Notes under the pieces: model-generated
Databases searched by the model: none
The model's input: only the letters and a program-made list of their open reading frames with translations
What the model was told of the DNA's origin: nothing
Source of the DNA: Clostridia bacterium
Lineage (GTDB): Bacteria > Bacillota_A > Clostridia > Oscillospirales > CAG-272
DNA length: 13,549 bases
Direction: 5' to 3'
Assembly (NCBI GenBank): GCA_017500625.1
Contig: JAFVYX010000218.1
Location: 1 to 13,549 of the forward strand
Shown: positions 13,117-13,549 of the stretch, in pieces
How positions within the stretch are numbered: the stretch's first letter is position 1
How the letters are laid out: the number at the start of each line of letters is the position of its first letter
Translations under genes and position numbers: made by a program

Positions 13117-13549
13117 ACTTTGTGCCGGGGCCGGCGGTGTCCGAGCCGTCGCCCACAAGGCCGAGGCGGCGTGCGGCGTCCTCACGCATCTTGTACTTGA
13201 GGACCTTGCCGGCCGCGTTCATCGGGAAGCTATCGACAAACTCGATATACTTTGGCACCTTATGACGCGCCATGCTGGCACGGATATAGGCCGACATCTC
13301 ATCGACAGTCACGCTGCCGGGCTCCTTGAGAATGATGCACGCCATGATCTCCTCGCCGTACCTCTTGTCGGGCACGCCGATGACCTGGACGTCCTTGGTC
13401 ATGGGGTGGGTGTAGATGAACTCCTCGATCTCCTTCGGGTAGATGTTCTCGCCTCCGCGGATGATCATATCCTTGAGGCGGCCCGTGATCCTGTAAGTCC
13501 CGTCCTCGTCGCGGCAGGCGAGGTCGCCCGAGTGGAGCCATCCCTCGGC
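13115..13549 (-). CDS. AMP-forming acyl-CoA synthetase (ANL superfamily), C-terminal fragment cut by the window edge
   Basis: The last 144 residues of an adenylate-forming acid-CoA ligase; the frame is open to the window edge. The fragment starts near the end of the large domain (GWLHSGDLA). It continues through the hinge (GRLKDMIIRGGENIYPKEIE), and contains the C-terminal domain with GVPDKRYGEEIMA and the catalytic lysine motif NAAGKVLKYKMRE. The tail is glycine-rich and variable. Substrate specificity lies in the missing large domain, so medium- or long-chain fatty acid, or another carboxylate, cannot be told apart. It converges on upp and is not part of the uracil operon. Confidence 0.92.
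   Translation of the reverse strand, partial: AEGWLHSGDLACRDEDGTYRITGRLKDMIIRGGENIYPKEIEEFIYTHPMTKDVQVIGVPDKRYGEEIMACIILKEPGSVTVDEMSAYIRASMARHKVPKYIEFVDSFPMNAAGKVLKYKMREDAARRLGLVGDGSDTAGPGTK

Noticed and set aside
1..13549. tRNA, rRNA, riboswitch, transposase, integrase or defence genes
   Set aside because: Read on both strands, none of these showed a recognisable signature; the window is mostly core metabolism.

Overview
The window is a GC-rich stretch of a low-complexity-promoter Bacillota genome. It most resembles a gut Clostridia lineage, possibly Oscillospirales. That placement is inferred from strong AGGAGG-type ribosome binding sites, sigma-A-like TTGACT/TATAAT promoters embedded in GC-rich coding DNA, and clostridial-looking protein variants (the ferredoxin-fused small sulfite reductase, the RSRP variant of the PheA ACT domain, the ESGSTLRF variant of EPSP synthase). 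No taxonomic marker gene is present, so this is tentative.

Layout. Positions 10290 down to 1 (minus strand) form one tightly packed, probably polycistronic unit: pheA - aroB - aroC - aroE/aroK fusion - aroQ - aroA - tyrA - aroF - ferredoxin-fused siroheme sulfite/nitrite reductase-like protein - lipoprotein substrate-binding protein - start of a FecCD-type ABC permease. Junctions are 4-20 bp overlaps or gaps of at most about 42 bp, and the only clear promoter seen is upstream of pheA (-35 10365-10370, -10 10342-10347 on the minus strand). The eight aromatic genes encode all seven shikimate steps (DAHP to chorismate) plus both arms from chorismate to phenylpyruvate and to 4-hydroxyphenylpyruvate.

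Divergent from this, uraA (uracil permease) and upp (uracil phosphoribosyltransferase) run on the plus strand (10744-12787) from their own promoter and form a two-gene uracil salvage operon. The 453-bp divergent region holds both promoters and about 290 bp without a convincing gene. Downstream of upp is a 134-bp tandem repeat (two full copies plus a diverged third partial copy), each copy carrying a terminator-like hairpin. It separates upp from the converging C-terminal end of an AMP-forming acyl-CoA synthetase (13115 to the window edge).

Main points for a second look: (1) the aroE part of the aroE/aroK fusion carries an apparent single-base deletion near 6992-6997 that puts the well-supported start and the substrate-binding Ser-x-Ser motif out of frame with the rest; (2) in the first ~100 bases the FecCD permease loses family resemblance just where a plus-strand start with a perfect AGGAGG and a 14-bp palindrome appear, suggesting a rearrangement or assembly junction; (3) the 134-bp terminator-bearing tandem repeat; (4) the apparent co-transcription of the aromatic genes with a redox protein and an iron/tetrapyrrole-type uptake system. 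I see no defence system, CRISPR array, tRNA, rRNA, or transposase.
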